DNA of 64,000 nucleotides from Lunularia cruciata (Eukaryota > Streptophyta > Marchantiopsida > Lunulariales > Lunulariaceae), in NCBI GenBank assembly GCA_948567375.1, contig OX419761.1, positions 34,598,501 to 34,662,500 of the forward strand, read 5' to 3'. Within the stretch, counting starts at the first letter, position 1. Each line of letters opens with the position of its first letter. Shown piece by piece: positions 34,843 to 45,938 of the stretch. The notes under the pieces are model-generated. The model saw nothing but the letters and a program-made list of their open reading frames with translations, ran no database searches and was not told the DNA's origin. Position numbers and translations under genes: made by a program.

Positions 34843-35090
34843 AACTTATAAAGATTTTTGGGTTGCAAGCGATATGAATAATGCAAACCACACCACAAGT
34901 AGACCAATTATAGTCTAACTCCAATTCCAATTTAATGAAACTTATAAGGATTCTTGGGAGGCAAGCAGTATGAATAATGCAAACCGCACCACAACTAGAC
35001 CAACTATGGTCCAACTCCAATTGATAATCAACTCCAATATTATAAAACTTATAAGGACGCAAGCAATTTGAATAATGCCAACCGCCCCGC
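34843..35090. repeat. Tandem repeat, unit about 97-107 bp, 2.5 copies
   Basis: Units begin ACTTATAA at 34843, 34940 and 35047. Each carries GCAAGC...TGAATAATGCAAACC...CACC. The third copy is partial. It lies just beyond the LINE fragment, with no coding capacity. Confidence 0.75.
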
Positions 35091-36472
35091 ACCTTTAAAA
35101 TCCTTTGGATAATAAACATATTGTATTTTTACTTACTATATAATAAGATCTTTGAAATTCAATATTATTATTGATCTAGATTTTGGATCTGGATCTACAT
35201 TTAGATTTTGGATATATGTATCACATTCCACCGATAGAAGATAAAATTTATCTCTACTCGAGTAAACACACAATTTTAATCTTTGATTACCGAACTGCCA
35301 TTCACGTTTTCTCCCTTGTTGTTTCCAGATTACTTGTAAATTGAAGAAAACGGAGTTGCACAACAATCCGATCATCCTAGATCAACACATGGACATGTTG
35401 CAAGAAGGGATCCATTCTTCCGATATATGCTGCAGTTCCAATATAGCCTGACAGTAATCTAATAGGGGAACGGAATCCCTACTCATGAACTCGAGTTTGT
35501 GTACTCACCTGACCTAAAATCATCTTTCCCCTTTAAACCTATTAAAATTCTCCCTTATCACCTACTCATGCATTCAGCGGTCACAACTTCCCGGTAATCC
35601 TGTCCCGACAGATCCAGTAACTACTTGTATCCATTTATTCTCCCATGAATCGCTCCACAGTCCTCAGAAATTTTTAGATTTGACGGATATATTTCACTAT
35701 CCTTCAGGGAAACCTTTAAAAGCTAGTAGGATGTAGCCCTACTGCATTAAGAGGGCTTTAGCGCACGCGCTACAACTGCATAAAAGTGACTACAATAGTG
35801 AAAAGCATTGCACTTGATGAACTTGTTTGTTTCCGATCACATCGTCCTTTGCATCAATAGACAGTTCGGTTTACACTGTATATTTACATATAAGCTTCAG
35901 TACTGAATGATCTACTCGTACGACGTGTAGTAAGGTGTTCAATGCTGCAAACTACAAAAGCTTGACTTTCGCGTTTCAGGCTGAATTCAACGTTTTCTTC
36001 GATGACTATGTCTTTTGCCGATGGATTCACATACCTTAACCTCCTCCCTAACTTGATATCTCGTGACAAAATCACATCTTCTGAAATTAACTAGGTTTAA
36101 AGACCTGTGATCCATCATATATGCCGATACTTGAGTATCTAAATTAGAATCTAAAATTTAGGTAGAGCCAAGCCTGTGTAGTTACTTCCATTATGTTAAA
36201 TCTAGCATGAGACGATAGGTGTTTCCTCGAACCGACAGTTACTTGCTGCGTTTGCCGCCTTTATCACAGTGCTACGGGTCCTTCAGATACCTCGGTCAGA
36301 CCACCGTTAACTGCAAAGTGAATTACTCCTGTAAAGGAACACACTCAACCGGTTCAATTCCCAGAAACAAACACTTCTTGAAAGCTTAGTAAGGTACTCT
36401 CCCGTACTCCACTCGCTGCATCTACAATGATGGTTCTCTAATTCGTGAGGTCTATATTCGTGCAAGTTCTGT
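35091..36472. other. Intergenic, downstream of the chloride-channel gene
   Basis: No convincing gene. The 63-codon minus-strand frame at 35884-36075 has no recognisable domain. Sequence close to 36472 is probably the 3' untranslated region of the channel gene. Confidence 0.35.
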
Positions 36473-38456
36473 TCATTTTCCAGGAACTGAACCGTTCGAC
36501 CCCACCACTCTTCCAGGTGCGATCGGTACTCCTCTCAACCTCTTTTCTTTCTCTCGTAGGTACTCGGCGGTGACCACCTGTAGTTCCACGAACTCTTGAA
36601 CGTTCTGATGTGCAACTGCACACATTTTGTCTAGTGAAAGCACAGGGAAAGGCTCTTCAATAAGCACTCCAACCTGGAAACCGGGAATATCGTCTGTTAG
36701 GATAGAAGGCAGCTATTGCATATGCTCTTCAATAGCTTATTGCAAGGAAAGATCTTACAACTAGAAGTGGCAACTGTGAGGTCCTTACCTCCTCGATACA
36801 GAATAATGTACATGCGCTGAAGAAAGTTGCAAAAATAACCATCCACTTGCAGTCATCCCATAAAACTACCGGAAGAGTCAAGTGCCAAAGCACCAGAGCC
36901 CTAGACGTGAGTCTTGTATACGAAAGAGGAATGGGAGTGCGGATAATTCTCTCACATACACTTACACTCTCGTTGAACTGAGTGATGTTTGCATCCTGGA
37001 AGCGACCAATATATAATCAACAAGATCAGTGACAAACATGCATATCCAAAAGCTTAACCCAATGAGAGTAGCAGTTGAGCTACTTTGTCGCATCTTGGGA
37101 GGATGTAGAAGTACTAAGGGCCAAGGTGACTGGCAACTGAACCAATAATAAACCATGAATTATATAACAGTTCCAATCTCCTCAGAAGTAAATTTGAGAG
37201 CACAAGATGTAATAGCTTTACCATGAGACCCTTTTGACTATCGTCGAGGTGTACGAGTGCCATACTCTGGGTCATGAGTTGAATCAGACAATTCGGTCGA
37301 TGATCCGAGCTCAGGACAAGAGCTAAATCTTCTTCATCAAGCAGTAGCTTTAGATCTTCTTCAATATCCGACCCATCGAGCAAATGGCACTGCAAAACGA
37401 GAAACGACAACCCTCCCCGTCGACACCTCCGACATCACAATTTCGTCTTCGAGTATATTAATTAGGGCTATCTAATACAGCTCAGGAAATTCAACGAAAG
37501 TTGAGAAAAATGCTGTCACAACCAGACCTTGAAAAAAAGCTTACCTTGAGCGCAACTGGAAAGGACATTATGTAATGAAGCAGATCCGATCTCCGATAAG
37601 AATCTTGCGGATGTTGAATCCATGACATCGTCTGTCTGGCAAAATCCTTGGTGCAGGCAAACACTTTAGTCCATGTTTTTCTTCCTTCATCGTACCGAGA
37701 ATAGGAAGCCTCCGTTCGGAAAACAAGGAGAAGGGCCAGAGCTGATGCAGTGAGTTGGTAAGGAAGAGAAGAACTATGTAACAGAGGACAAAAAGATGGC
37801 AAGAGGCGATCTTCTACTGCACTATTGTAAGCCGCAATAATTGTCGCTATTAATGTCACACTTGACACGGGTGGAATCAGGGAGATGATCACTCGTGAGG
37901 ACAAGCTGGACAAAAAATGTCTCACATGTCTTTTGGAACTTCGGTGTCTAACCCAATCGTCTGACTTGTAAAATGCACGCCTTTTCTTCATCCCAATCTC
38001 CTTCTGCTCATCCGCGTAGTCGGCAGCCCTATCTATCAGCTCCATTACATTCCAAGTCCAAAATCGAGAAAAATCAGTTGTTCCACTCTGGTTCCCTCCG
38101 TCTACGACTTCTGGTCCAAAAGTATGAAGTTCAAAATCCGATTGATCATTGTCAGGCTCCGTCCAGCCGCAGGTGACTGGGTAAATTCTGCTGATAGTCT
38201 TTTGTGCTCCTTTTGCAGTCCTGAATGGTGACCCCTTGGCGAAGGAAGAAGAACTCCAGTGGTGTGATTCACAGGAAACTGAATTTGACGGACCATCGCG
38301 GTTGCTCCGGCGCTTCTTCACCCAGCTGGAGTCCCTTAAGAAAAACGCCTTGGTGACAAATGTGTACGTGGAATTCCATTTGGGAATTGAATAGGAGATT
38401 GGACTGAACCTTGCTTCTTTCCAAGAATATACTCTACCAAGAGCTTGAGCGTCCAT
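36473..38456 (-). CDS. Bestrophin-like chloride channel, chloroplast (VCCN1-like, 495 aa)
   Basis: Four exons deduced by eye on the minus strand: 38456-37545, 37389-37222, 36995-36789, 36673-36473. All have GT-AG introns in phase 0 and join to 1488 open bases. Residues 1-150 are basic and Ser-rich, fitting a plastid transit peptide plus a long linker. The family core starts at SDDWVRHRSSKRHVRH (165-180), followed by helix 1 (188-210), LPYQLTASALALLLVFRTEA (231-250, helix 2 and the conserved R-E-A-SYSR), IPLSYTRLTSRALVLW, two further helices and the hallmark IEEPFPVLSLDKMC (exon 4). In Arabidopsis VCCN1 is a thylakoid chloride channel that adjusts the proton motive force. The same role here is inferred from similarity. 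The N-terminal part is longer than usual (Arabidopsis about 410 aa). Confidence 0.88.
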
Positions 38457-40584
38457 CGTGTGAAGAACGAACTAACATTAGTAACAAAACTTCCCGTCCA
38501 ATATATCCGAAACAAAAGGAAGAATTCGAAACCAACCAGCTGTCGCCGTCTGGTACAGCTCCACACCAACCAGGCCAAGAATTGGAGGCACAAAAGCAGC
38601 TAGCAAAATTTCAGGCGCCTCAAATAGAACAAGCGCAGAATGAAATTCTTCCACTTATTGAAAGTAAGCGTGCAACCACAATACTTAAATCTTTCGGCGC
38701 CGACATGAATCTTTGAAGTATAAACTTCAAAATGAGGGAGCATCAGAACCTAACAAGCTGTATGGATCAGCTGCATCCAATTTGGGTTGGTGGGTAAGTA
38801 CGGAGGCAAATCGAGTGAGTCAGACTGGGATGTTCTTGAAGACCTGAATCAGTACGGCTCTGTGCAACTTGCAGGTACCTGCTGCTGCTGCTAAGACTCC
38901 AAATGTGAGTGAAGAAGGTATGTAAATACAGGAGCAACGAGCTTGAACTGACGAAAGTGATCGAAGGGAGGATTCATGAAGAGTGCAAGGCGGGTAGCGT
39001 GGCAGGCTGAGAGGACAGTCCCTGCAAGTGACCAATCAAGTGCGTGAACTCGGAAGTACATTCATTGAACGCATTAAGCGCATACATTGGACTCTACCGG
39101 CAGTAGAGCCGAGGGTTAATACGGTGCTAATTAGCATCGATGATCCTATGGCTCCAGCTCCAAGACAGACAGTAGACGGCCATGGATCTGGAACTTTGGT
39201 TACATCATATACGAAGTTTCCTTTGACCTCTTGATCAGATTCAGGTCTTGAACAGGGAAAATGTGATGCTGAAGGTGGGGCCTGACTGAGTGGCAGTTGG
39301 CACATATTGGGTTCGTTCGCATCGGACGGGATGCCAGTCTACGAAGGCCACACAACTACAGTGTACAATCCTCTAACTCGGCATCCAGGTCGTGACCGTG
39401 TGTCCAGATGACTCATCTCGTCACGAGGGGTCTGTATAGAGTTATCTCTCTACAGAAGTCACGTCCATCTAACAGGGCAGATGACGTTGATCGTTAGTTC
39501 GACTAGTTACTCAGTTCTGAGATCTGACTTCTGTCGTTCACCGGTTGCAGCTTCATGTCCGGTCGTGCAGAATTTGTATCTTACCCGCTATTTTCCATTG
39601 ACTTCCTTTGATCTGAGGATTATCCAGTGACGATTTCGAGTTATAGAAGGGCAGCGGAGTGCATTCTTTCTCTTTTAGTTCCCGGGGAGCTTTAGGACAT
39701 CGTTGCCCGAGGAAAGAATAATGCTATTGCATGGGGAAGCTCTAAGTGGCACCGCACCCTTGATTTCCGAATGTACAAGACCTAACTCATTCAAGAGATC
39801 GGCAGAATTATACATTGCAGTGCACAGTAACGACATGCAGAAATCCCGAAGACGAGAGGTGGAGTAATTTTGTAGAGATTTACAGTAGTTAAACCCCCTT
39901 CTGGGTTTAGGGGAGGGATATAAGCTGAATGGTAGGGGAGATGTGGCGGACAACATAAGCTGGATGGTACGTTAAAACATTGCTATTTCAATGTCGTTTA
40001 GTACTACGAAAGTGTTAGGCCACCATTTTCTTGTTCGATTATTAGGTGTGATGAATGCGGCGAGTCCAAGAGAAATGGCCTGTTACATGTTTCCAGAGAC
40101 AAAATTGGCCATGGATAGGGCATGATCCTCCTAACCCTTCAGTTCGCAATAATGATGTCTGTTGTGAGTGCTACATACGGAAGTGCACTAATTGATTGTC
40201 CTCACTTGTCTATTGTTGTATGTTATCAAAAGAGTGATAGACCTTGGACACCATCGACCTCCATCTCTGCCATTAGATTTCTGCGAGAAAACATTTACGC
40301 CATCGTTTCTCGCTCCAAGTACATAAATAAACACTTAACAACATCCTGTGCCTTCACAAAACTCGCATGCATCCTCAGTTTCATATTTCGGGCGGAGACA
40401 ATGGAGATGCGTGATTCTGTTTTACTTAATGTACTGGAGAAAATTCTCTTTCAACCTCCAATCCCTCCCCAGCAAAAGAAAAGAGGAAGGTAATAAGTGA
40501 CTAACTAAGCCTAGAGAGCAGAACTAATTTTTAATGGCTGCACAAGTAGCAATTGGTAGAATGAATCCATCCCTGGCAATCACC
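38457..40584. other. Intergenic region between the two chloroplast-protein genes
   Basis: About 2.1 kb holding the upstream region of the chloride-channel gene and the 3' flank of the bL12c gene. The open frames inside (38411-38716 +, 39675-39956 -, 40122-40493 +) have no domain or coding character and are taken as chance. No RNA gene was seen. Confidence 0.4.
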
Positions 40585-41166
40585 TCACTTGAGACTGCAT
40601 TTGGCTCCAGCAGCCTCGAGCTGCTTCTTGGCGTCTTCAGCGTCCTCCTTTCCGATTCCCTCCTTGACAACCTTAGGCAGGCCGTCAATCAGGTCCTTGG
40701 CCTCCTTCAATCCAAGGGAAGTAAGAGCCCTGATTACCTTGATCACGGCAATACGGGATGCGGTTGGCACCTCCTCCAAAGACACACTGAACTCGGTCTT
40801 CTCCTCGACAACTGGTGCAGCTTCAGCAGGGGCAGCGGCACCTCCAGCAGCAGGAGCGAAAGCGGCAGCGGTAACTCCGAGCTCCTCCTGCAATCTGTCT
40901 GTGAGCTTCCTTGCATCAGCAAGAGTCATGTTCTTGATAGTTTCCACCAACTGGTCCATATCCAACGACTCCGCAACGGAAGCCTTCACAACCACTGAAG
41001 CTCCAGCGCTTCTCCTCACCGTTTGAACGGCGACAAACTTCCTCATTGGTGCTCCCATCATCCCATTTTGCCTCAACGAGATGCTGCTCTTGGCAGAAAT
41101 TGCCACGGCCCTTGGGGCTGCGACTGCAGCGACGCAGGTGGAAGCAGCAACGGCCACCATCGCCAT
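40585..41166 (-). CDS. rpl12: Chloroplast ribosomal protein bL12c (193 aa)
   Basis: An intronless minus-strand gene for the chloroplast L7/L12 stalk protein, which recruits translation factors to the 50S subunit. The ATG at 41164-41166 is the first start that gives a typical transit peptide: residues 1-62 are Ala/Val/Ser-rich with basic residues and end VVKAS, a likely cleavage point. Residues 64-98 are the dimerisation domain (DQLVETIKNMTLADARKL), 99-122 the Ala/Pro hinge and 124-193 the factor-binding domain (KTEFSVSLEEVP, KVIRALTSLGLKEAKDLIDG, LPKVVKEGI). Length and order match plant bL12c. The N-terminal exon carries a second in-frame ATG two codons on. It is nuclear-encoded, as in all land plants. 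Confidence 0.95.
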   Translation of the reverse strand: MAMVAVAASTCVAAVAAPRAVAISAKSSISLRQNGMMGAPMRKFVAVQTVRRSAGASVVVKASVAESLDMDQLVETIKNMTLADARKLTDRLQEELGVTAAAFAPAAGGAAAPAEAAPVVEEKTEFSVSLEEVPTASRIAVIKVIRALTSLGLKEAKDLIDGLPKVVKEGIGKEDAEDAKKQLEAAGAKCSLK

Positions 41167-41320
41167 AGCCTTTCTCTGCAAATTTCTAGCTTCTGTTTCT
41201 GTTCAAACGATTCAGGAACCTGAGTAACGAGAGAATTCTCAATGCGCCGGAAGGATGCCACTGCGGAGAGCGATGGAGTCTATGCACTACGAGGGACGGG
41301 AGTAGCACTTTCGCCAAGGA

Positions 41321-41351
41321 GATAAGGCTTTGCTAAATGAAAGGGGATAAG
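41321..41351. promoter_or_regulatory. Two GATAAG I-box-like words upstream of bL12c
   Basis: GATAAG occurs at 41321-41326 and 41346-41351, about 155-185 bp upstream of the bL12c ATG. I-boxes are known in light-regulated plant promoters, which suits a plastid ribosomal protein. Six-base words arise often by chance, so support is weak. Confidence 0.25.
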
Positions 41352-42299
41352 ATAGATTGCCCCCGACGGAGAGACGGGTCACTCCCTCCTCCCTCCGTTC
41401 GGATCAGCGCCATCGGCCAAAGCCTGTCTACGGCGTCCGTCTAAGAGTTCCTGGTCCTCCGTGTTTCCGTCGCCATCCGTCCAGAAAACCACAACCGCAG
41501 TAACTGAGAGGCGCTCACGAGAGCATATGAGGTTTGGTTGGACAAAGAGAAAGTGGTCGTGTGTCCTAATGAAATGACCCACATGAGCTCCAAATCTGTT
41601 CTGGTTGTACTTATTTATCAATTATTTTCTAGTTATTCTGTGTTATGCGTATGCTCCACCACATATCATTGTGGTTTCGAGAACCGTACTCCGTGCATTT
41701 ATAAACAATCATCCTTGGTCTTATGGACAGCAACTATAAGCGATAGTGTACAGAGATAATAATCTCAAACTTGTATGAAAATTATTATTATTTAATTTTC
41801 TCGTTTATTTCCAATTTAGATCCAAACGATAAATCCTCGTCCTTGCATGGGAATGTCTCCATGGTTAACAACTGAGTACTAGAATTTTTGCTATATGCCC
41901 GGTAATATTTTCAATATGAACCCTCATCAACGTCATGTACTGTAATATTGGACCAGATCAATTCGCTTGATAGATCTTTAGAAGCAAAAGCTTTCCCGGT
42001 GAATTCAGCTCCAAGCCTCTTTCCCTTATATATACTTTCAACATTTAATGAGAGATTTCTCAATTCTGTTATCAATTGCTTAGTACAGTCCAATAAAAGG
42101 ATTTGATCATGATAGCATTCATGATAGCTATATATATATAGAGAGACTCAGTTAAGTATCACGTAGGAAATGTTAAGCCATTGTTCCAACTTGTATTATC
42201 ATAGTGAATGGATTGATGTACCGTAGGCCAATATATTTTGTGTTCTTGTTAAAGGCAAATTGTCGTGGATAACCGTACTTGATCCACCATCTTAAACTC

Positions 42300-43080
42300 T
42301 ACATCTTACTTAAGAGCATTGGCATACACTTTATCTATCATAATATAGGAAAATTGATGTAGATAGATGTTCACCGTTTATCAAGTAAGATATGACCTTT
42401 GAAGATATAGTCTTAGAGTTATTATATGTAATCTTTGGACAAGAAAGCAAGGTATCTCATGCTTCTTATTCCTCCAAGCTGAATACTTACCACATATTTT
42501 CAATGGTTCTGTTCGCTCTCTTTATTTTCCCATCACTACTTGGAGTGTAATAAACAGAAGATATATTTAGTTTTGTTATGAAAAATTGCAAATAAAGCTT
42601 TCCAAGATATTATAAATATTAAGTTCTTTGATTTATAATGAGTACTCTAGAAGACAATGTTTTGAAAAGATAGTATCAATTTAAATAAAAGCCAACTTTA
42701 GAGTGACAATATCCTTAGTTATAAAATTTATATGAATCATCTTCCTAAGTTTATCAACAAGGATAATTATGGAATCAGATTTGATAGATAGATATACAAT
42801 TAAAATAGAGATCATGTTTAGAGTTACTTGCTCCCATGTTTAGAGTTACTTGTCTTCAGGGAATAGGAAGAGGTTGTATCAAGCTTAAGGCTTTTGACTT
42901 CTACCTGTATTTTGTTAACATGCCAAACAACTCCTCATGTAAATGGACACCACTTCTTGCATCTATGTCGTATAGTATATTTATTTAGTGCTTTTAGTAT
43001 CTTCTTGTCTCCAATGTGTCTAGCAAAGGCTAAGTCATGGCATATATCCACTTATCATTCATTCAACACCATCATGGATA
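42300..43080 (-). pseudogene. Decayed Ty3 integrase remnant
   Basis: On the minus strand, reading across many stops and frame changes, one finds THEELFGMLTKY, ALSLIQPLPIPEDK, DSIIILVDKLRKMIHINFIT and PSSDGKIKRANRTIENM (near 42495-42545). These are the zinc-region end, first-Asp and Glu blocks of a Ty3 integrase. It is older and more decayed than A-D. A related remnant is at 61430-61640. Confidence 0.6.
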
Positions 43081-43311
43081 GCTTCGTATCTTCTAGGATT
43101 TAGATTCTTCTTTCTTTGAACATCTAGGTTGGAATGTCTCAATGATTGCTTCATCCTCTTTTGTTGTGTTACTAATCTCACACTATATGAATCTTCACTT
43201 TGCTAATATTGTTCACCTTTGGCTTTGAATGTAGTTTTAAGGTACTTGAAAGTTATTTTTCTCATCTATATTTTAAAATAAAATTATCTAACATATGAAT
43301 TTGTATATATG

Positions 43312-43463
43312 TGTAATACCAATAGCTAGACAAATGATCTAGAGATGAAATTTGGTTTGGTAACATTTGGAAGGATGTTATACATGATGTACTAAATAGA
43401 TTGGAGTTTGAGTGTGGAATTCATGTTTTCTTTGTTGTGTTTCTCTATCCCTAAAATATTACA
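43312..43463 (+). repeat. 5' LTR of element D
   Basis: 152 bp, TG...CA, partner at 54200-54345. No heat-shock-like array is present, in contrast to the A/B/C LTRs. Confidence 0.92.
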
Positions 43464-43604
43464 AATAGTATCAGAGCAGGTGTTTTAATCCAAGAGAGTG
43501 GATCACCCCTCTTGGAAGAACATGGGCTATTGAGACTGAGTAATTTTGGAGAGAAAATTTGTAATACAATTGACAGGTTAGAAGTGTTTTAGAGAGAGAA
43601 TGGG

Positions 43605-43811
43605 ATGGAGGCTCTTGGTAGACAATTTCATGCACCCCGCTTTCCATTCTTGAATCTTTTTCACATCAAGATTATGTACATCCAGCGAGAGCAAGTGAGA
43701 GTATATATTGTGTATCATTTTGGAGTAGGGTTCATGGACATAGTGATGAATTCACCAATGATGATTCTTCCTATAGTGATTTACGATAGAGAGTGTGATT
43801 TGACAATCTAG
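43605..43811 (+). CDS. Pre-gag leader module 1, element D (68 aa)
   Basis: Lies between primer-binding site and gag. It begins at ATG 43605 and reads FPFLNLFHIKI, then VYIVYHFGVGFMDIVM and PMMILPIVIYDRE. The pattern matches the leader of the unrelated A/B/C family (FG-x-x-F, P-x-I-L-P-I-V-x-Y). It is open although much of the rest of D is broken, which may mean little over this length. Confidence 0.5.
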   Translation: MEALGRQFHAPRFPFLNLFHIKIMYIQREQVRVYIVYHFGVGFMDIVMNSPMMILPIVIYDRECDLTI

Positions 43812-43822
43812 ATTCTATTGTG

Positions 43823-44002
43823 ATGGATTTGAATGTCCCAAATCCTCTCCTTTTTAACACTCAAGTAGAAATTTGTTACGTAATTAGGCCAAGAGCAATG
43901 TTTAGGGATTTCATAGTCAAGAATTTTGGTGAGGGATATTATCAACGAGTGCTAGCCTTTGAAGTTCCAATGGTAGTCTTGATAGTTTGTGCACCCTCTT
44001 GA
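43823..44002 (+). CDS. Pre-gag leader module 2, element D (59 aa)
   Basis: A second copy of the leader pattern directly after module 1 and in another frame: start MDLNVPNPLLFNTQVEI, then FRDFIVKNFGEGYYQRVL and EVPMVVLIV. It suggests an internal duplication of the leader unit in D's ancestry. Confidence 0.45.
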   Translation: MDLNVPNPLLFNTQVEICYVIRPRAMFRDFIVKNFGEGYYQRVLAFEVPMVVLIVCAPS

Positions 44003-44059
44003 GTGATCGTATTAATTCTTGATTGAAGTAGGAAGTAGAGATTGAGTGTTTGCAAGAAC

Positions 44060-45030
44060 CATGGATCCACAATTTTAGGAGATGATGCAAGGAATGCAAG
44101 GGATGTTGAACAAGTTCCAAGAGATCAAGATGACCATGGAGGCATTACAAAGTCAAGAATAGACCTTTGGGAATGACCAAGTAATGCAAGAGGGAGAACC
44201 ATTGCAAAACTTGGTACCTATGATTGAAGCTCTTAGAGAGGCACCAAATCCAATCAACAATGAAGCCACATTGCTACTACAAATGAAGAAGACCCGCAAC
44301 ATTGAGCCCTGCAAAGGGTAGTGTTCAATGGAAGTAGTGGAGAATTGGATTTTGAGGATGAATTGATACTTCATATTGTTCTCAATGGAGATCACCAAGC
44401 ACTTTGTAGGCGTGTTTGCATGTGGGTTCTTGACAGATGAAGCCCTCACATGGTATGATGCTTGGGAACAATCAATGTTGGCAGAAGGAAGAGAGGTCAC
44501 ATGGACAACAATACAAGAAGGGCTGTTGAAGAATTTCTAGTTTGTGGACTCCGTGTAGATGGCCCAACCCGACTATGGATATTGAGGCAAAAGAATAGCG
44601 TACAAGAGTACGTGGAGGCCTTTCTTGATTTGCAAGTCGTAGTAACCAACATGAGCCTAGTAGAGGCACTAGACAATTTCAAGCAAGGGTTGAAGGAGCG
44701 GATTCACCAAGAAGTCATGGTACACAATCCTTGTATTATATTTGAGGCTATTGCTTGCACTTAGAGAATAATTAGGGCACTTGGAGGAGGTGAAGGAGTA
44801 GTTCCATCTCAATATTATTGGGTAGAAATGCCGCATGTGGATGGACCACTTCCTATGGACTTGTACAACCTTTGGTTTTGAGACCGAGGAGCACAACCAC
44901 TCCAAGGAGAAAAGGGACAAGTGGGAAGAATGGAGAGAGGGAGTTGCACAAGGAGAAGGACCTTGAAAACAATGTTGTTGTTACAATTGTGGCCGTATTG
45001 AGCACATATCCATCAACTGTTGTGCACGTC
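44060..45030 (+). pseudogene. Gag region of element D
   Basis: Decayed gag with a Met/Gln-rich start (MMQGMQGMLNKFQEIKM), a capsid-like middle (FACGFLTDEALTWYDAWEQS, LRQKNSVQEYVEAFLDLQVV, NFKQGLKERIHQEV) and one zinc knuckle CYNCGRIEHISINC at 44979-45020. Several stops and frame changes. Confidence 0.8.
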
Positions 45031-45239
45031 TTCTTAGAGGCCCTTGACTTACATACATGCAATCTTTGAACAACATGGAGAAACAAATTGAAGAATAGGA
45101 TGCAAAAATCACCTTGGAAAACAAAGATCGCTAATAAATGTACCTCATGGCCTTATTAGCTCAATTAGGAAGCAAAAAAGCAAGAGGAGGAAGCAAACAA
45201 GTGTGCAAAGATCCAAAAAGGCAAACTCACAATTGATTG

Positions 45240-45244
45240 TTGTG
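45240..45244. other. Target duplication TTGTG (left) of element C
   Basis: Identical to 50885-50889. It marks insertion of C into D. Confidence 0.9.
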
Positions 45245-45388
45245 TGTAACAATGTGGAGTTTAGCAACGAAGTTAATTGGGCTTACGAAGTAGAGAATAA
45301 GACAAAATAGCCTAAAATATTCTAGAAGCATCTAAGAAGCTTCTTGGGAAGCTTCCCAACTAGTTAACATGCGCACTAAGCAGGTAGC

Positions 45389-45415
45389 TTCTAGAAGGAA
45401 GCTTCTAGAAGCTTC
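45389..45415. promoter_or_regulatory. Heat-shock-element array in 5' LTR of C
   Basis: A TTCnnGAA pair (45389-45396) is followed, one base on, by a flawless GAAnnTTCnnGAAnnTTC (45398-45415). Further GAAGCTTC pairs with 4-base gaps lie at 45449-45477 and 45517-45536, the last about 20 bp before the TATA box. Regulation by heat-shock factors is inferred from the pattern only. Confidence 0.6.
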
Positions 45416-45555
45416 TAACTAGCTTAGCTTGCACGCCAAGTAGGTGGCTTCTAGAAGGAAGCTTCTTGAGAAGCTTCCTAGTTAACTTGGCTTGCACTCC
45501 AAGAAAGCGGCTCAAGGAAGCTTCTTGAGAAGCTTCAAGGGTCTTGTATGCTACC

Positions 45556-45563
45556 TATAAATA
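45556..45563 (+). promoter_or_regulatory. TATA box of element C
   Basis: TATAAATA lies in the LTR between the last GAAGCTTC pair and the presumed transcript start. The same box is found in A and B. Confidence 0.65.
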
Positions 45564-45668
45564 CCAAAGCCAAAGCTCATGCTAGGCATTTGGAGTTTTC
45601 CCTCATTCAAGTGTCCCAATGTGAGGTTCCATTATCCTATTTCTCTCCTTGGTTTTGGTCTTTTACAT

Positions 45669-45683
45669 TGGTATCAGAGCAGG
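45669..45683 (+). other. Primer-binding site of element C
   Basis: TGGTATCAGAGCAGG, one base after the 5' LTR, complementary in kind to the initiator methionine tRNA. Confidence 0.88.
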
Positions 45684-45689
45684 AATGGG

Positions 45690-45875
45690 ATGGATGGAAT
45701 TTATGGACCACCAAATCCACTTCCGCCAAACCATTGGGACTTTCATGTCCAGATATTACCAAAGCATTGCTTCACACAATTCATCACCTCGCGCTTTGGG
45801 CAAGATTTTCTACATATGATCACCGTGTCAGAGGAACCCTTGATACTTCCAGTTGTAACTTATGGAGAACGGTGA
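45690..45875 (+). CDS. Pre-gag leader ORF of element C (61 aa)
   Basis: Nearly identical to the leader of A (MDGIYGPPNPLPPNHWDFHV, SRFGQDFLHMI, EEPLILPVVTYGER) but ends ten residues earlier because one G is missing before the stop. It is open from the first ATG after the LTR. Confidence 0.55.
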   Translation: MDGIYGPPNPLPPNHWDFHVQILPKHCFTQFITSRFGQDFLHMITVSEEPLILPVVTYGER

Positions 45876-45938
45876 CGTGTTGTATCTATGTGTTAATCAA
45901 TTAGATAAATTGAGAGTAGTGGAATAGAGTAGTAGCGA

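Larger units (their letters stand above)
45245..45667 (+). repeat. 5' LTR of element C
   Basis: TG...CA. It contains four clusters of GAAGCTTC-type words and a TATAAATA box at 45556-45563. Confidence 0.95.

Noticed and set aside
36340-36380. GGTTCAATTCC resembling a tRNA T-loop
   Set aside because: No acceptor, D-arm or anticodon stem could be paired around it.
40122-40493. 123-codon plus-strand open frame next to bL12c
   Set aside because: No domain, no coding-like composition, and it lies in the 3' flank of bL12c.
40534-41026. Long plus-strand open frames over bL12c
   Set aside because: They are antisense shadows of the GC-rich bL12c coding sequence.
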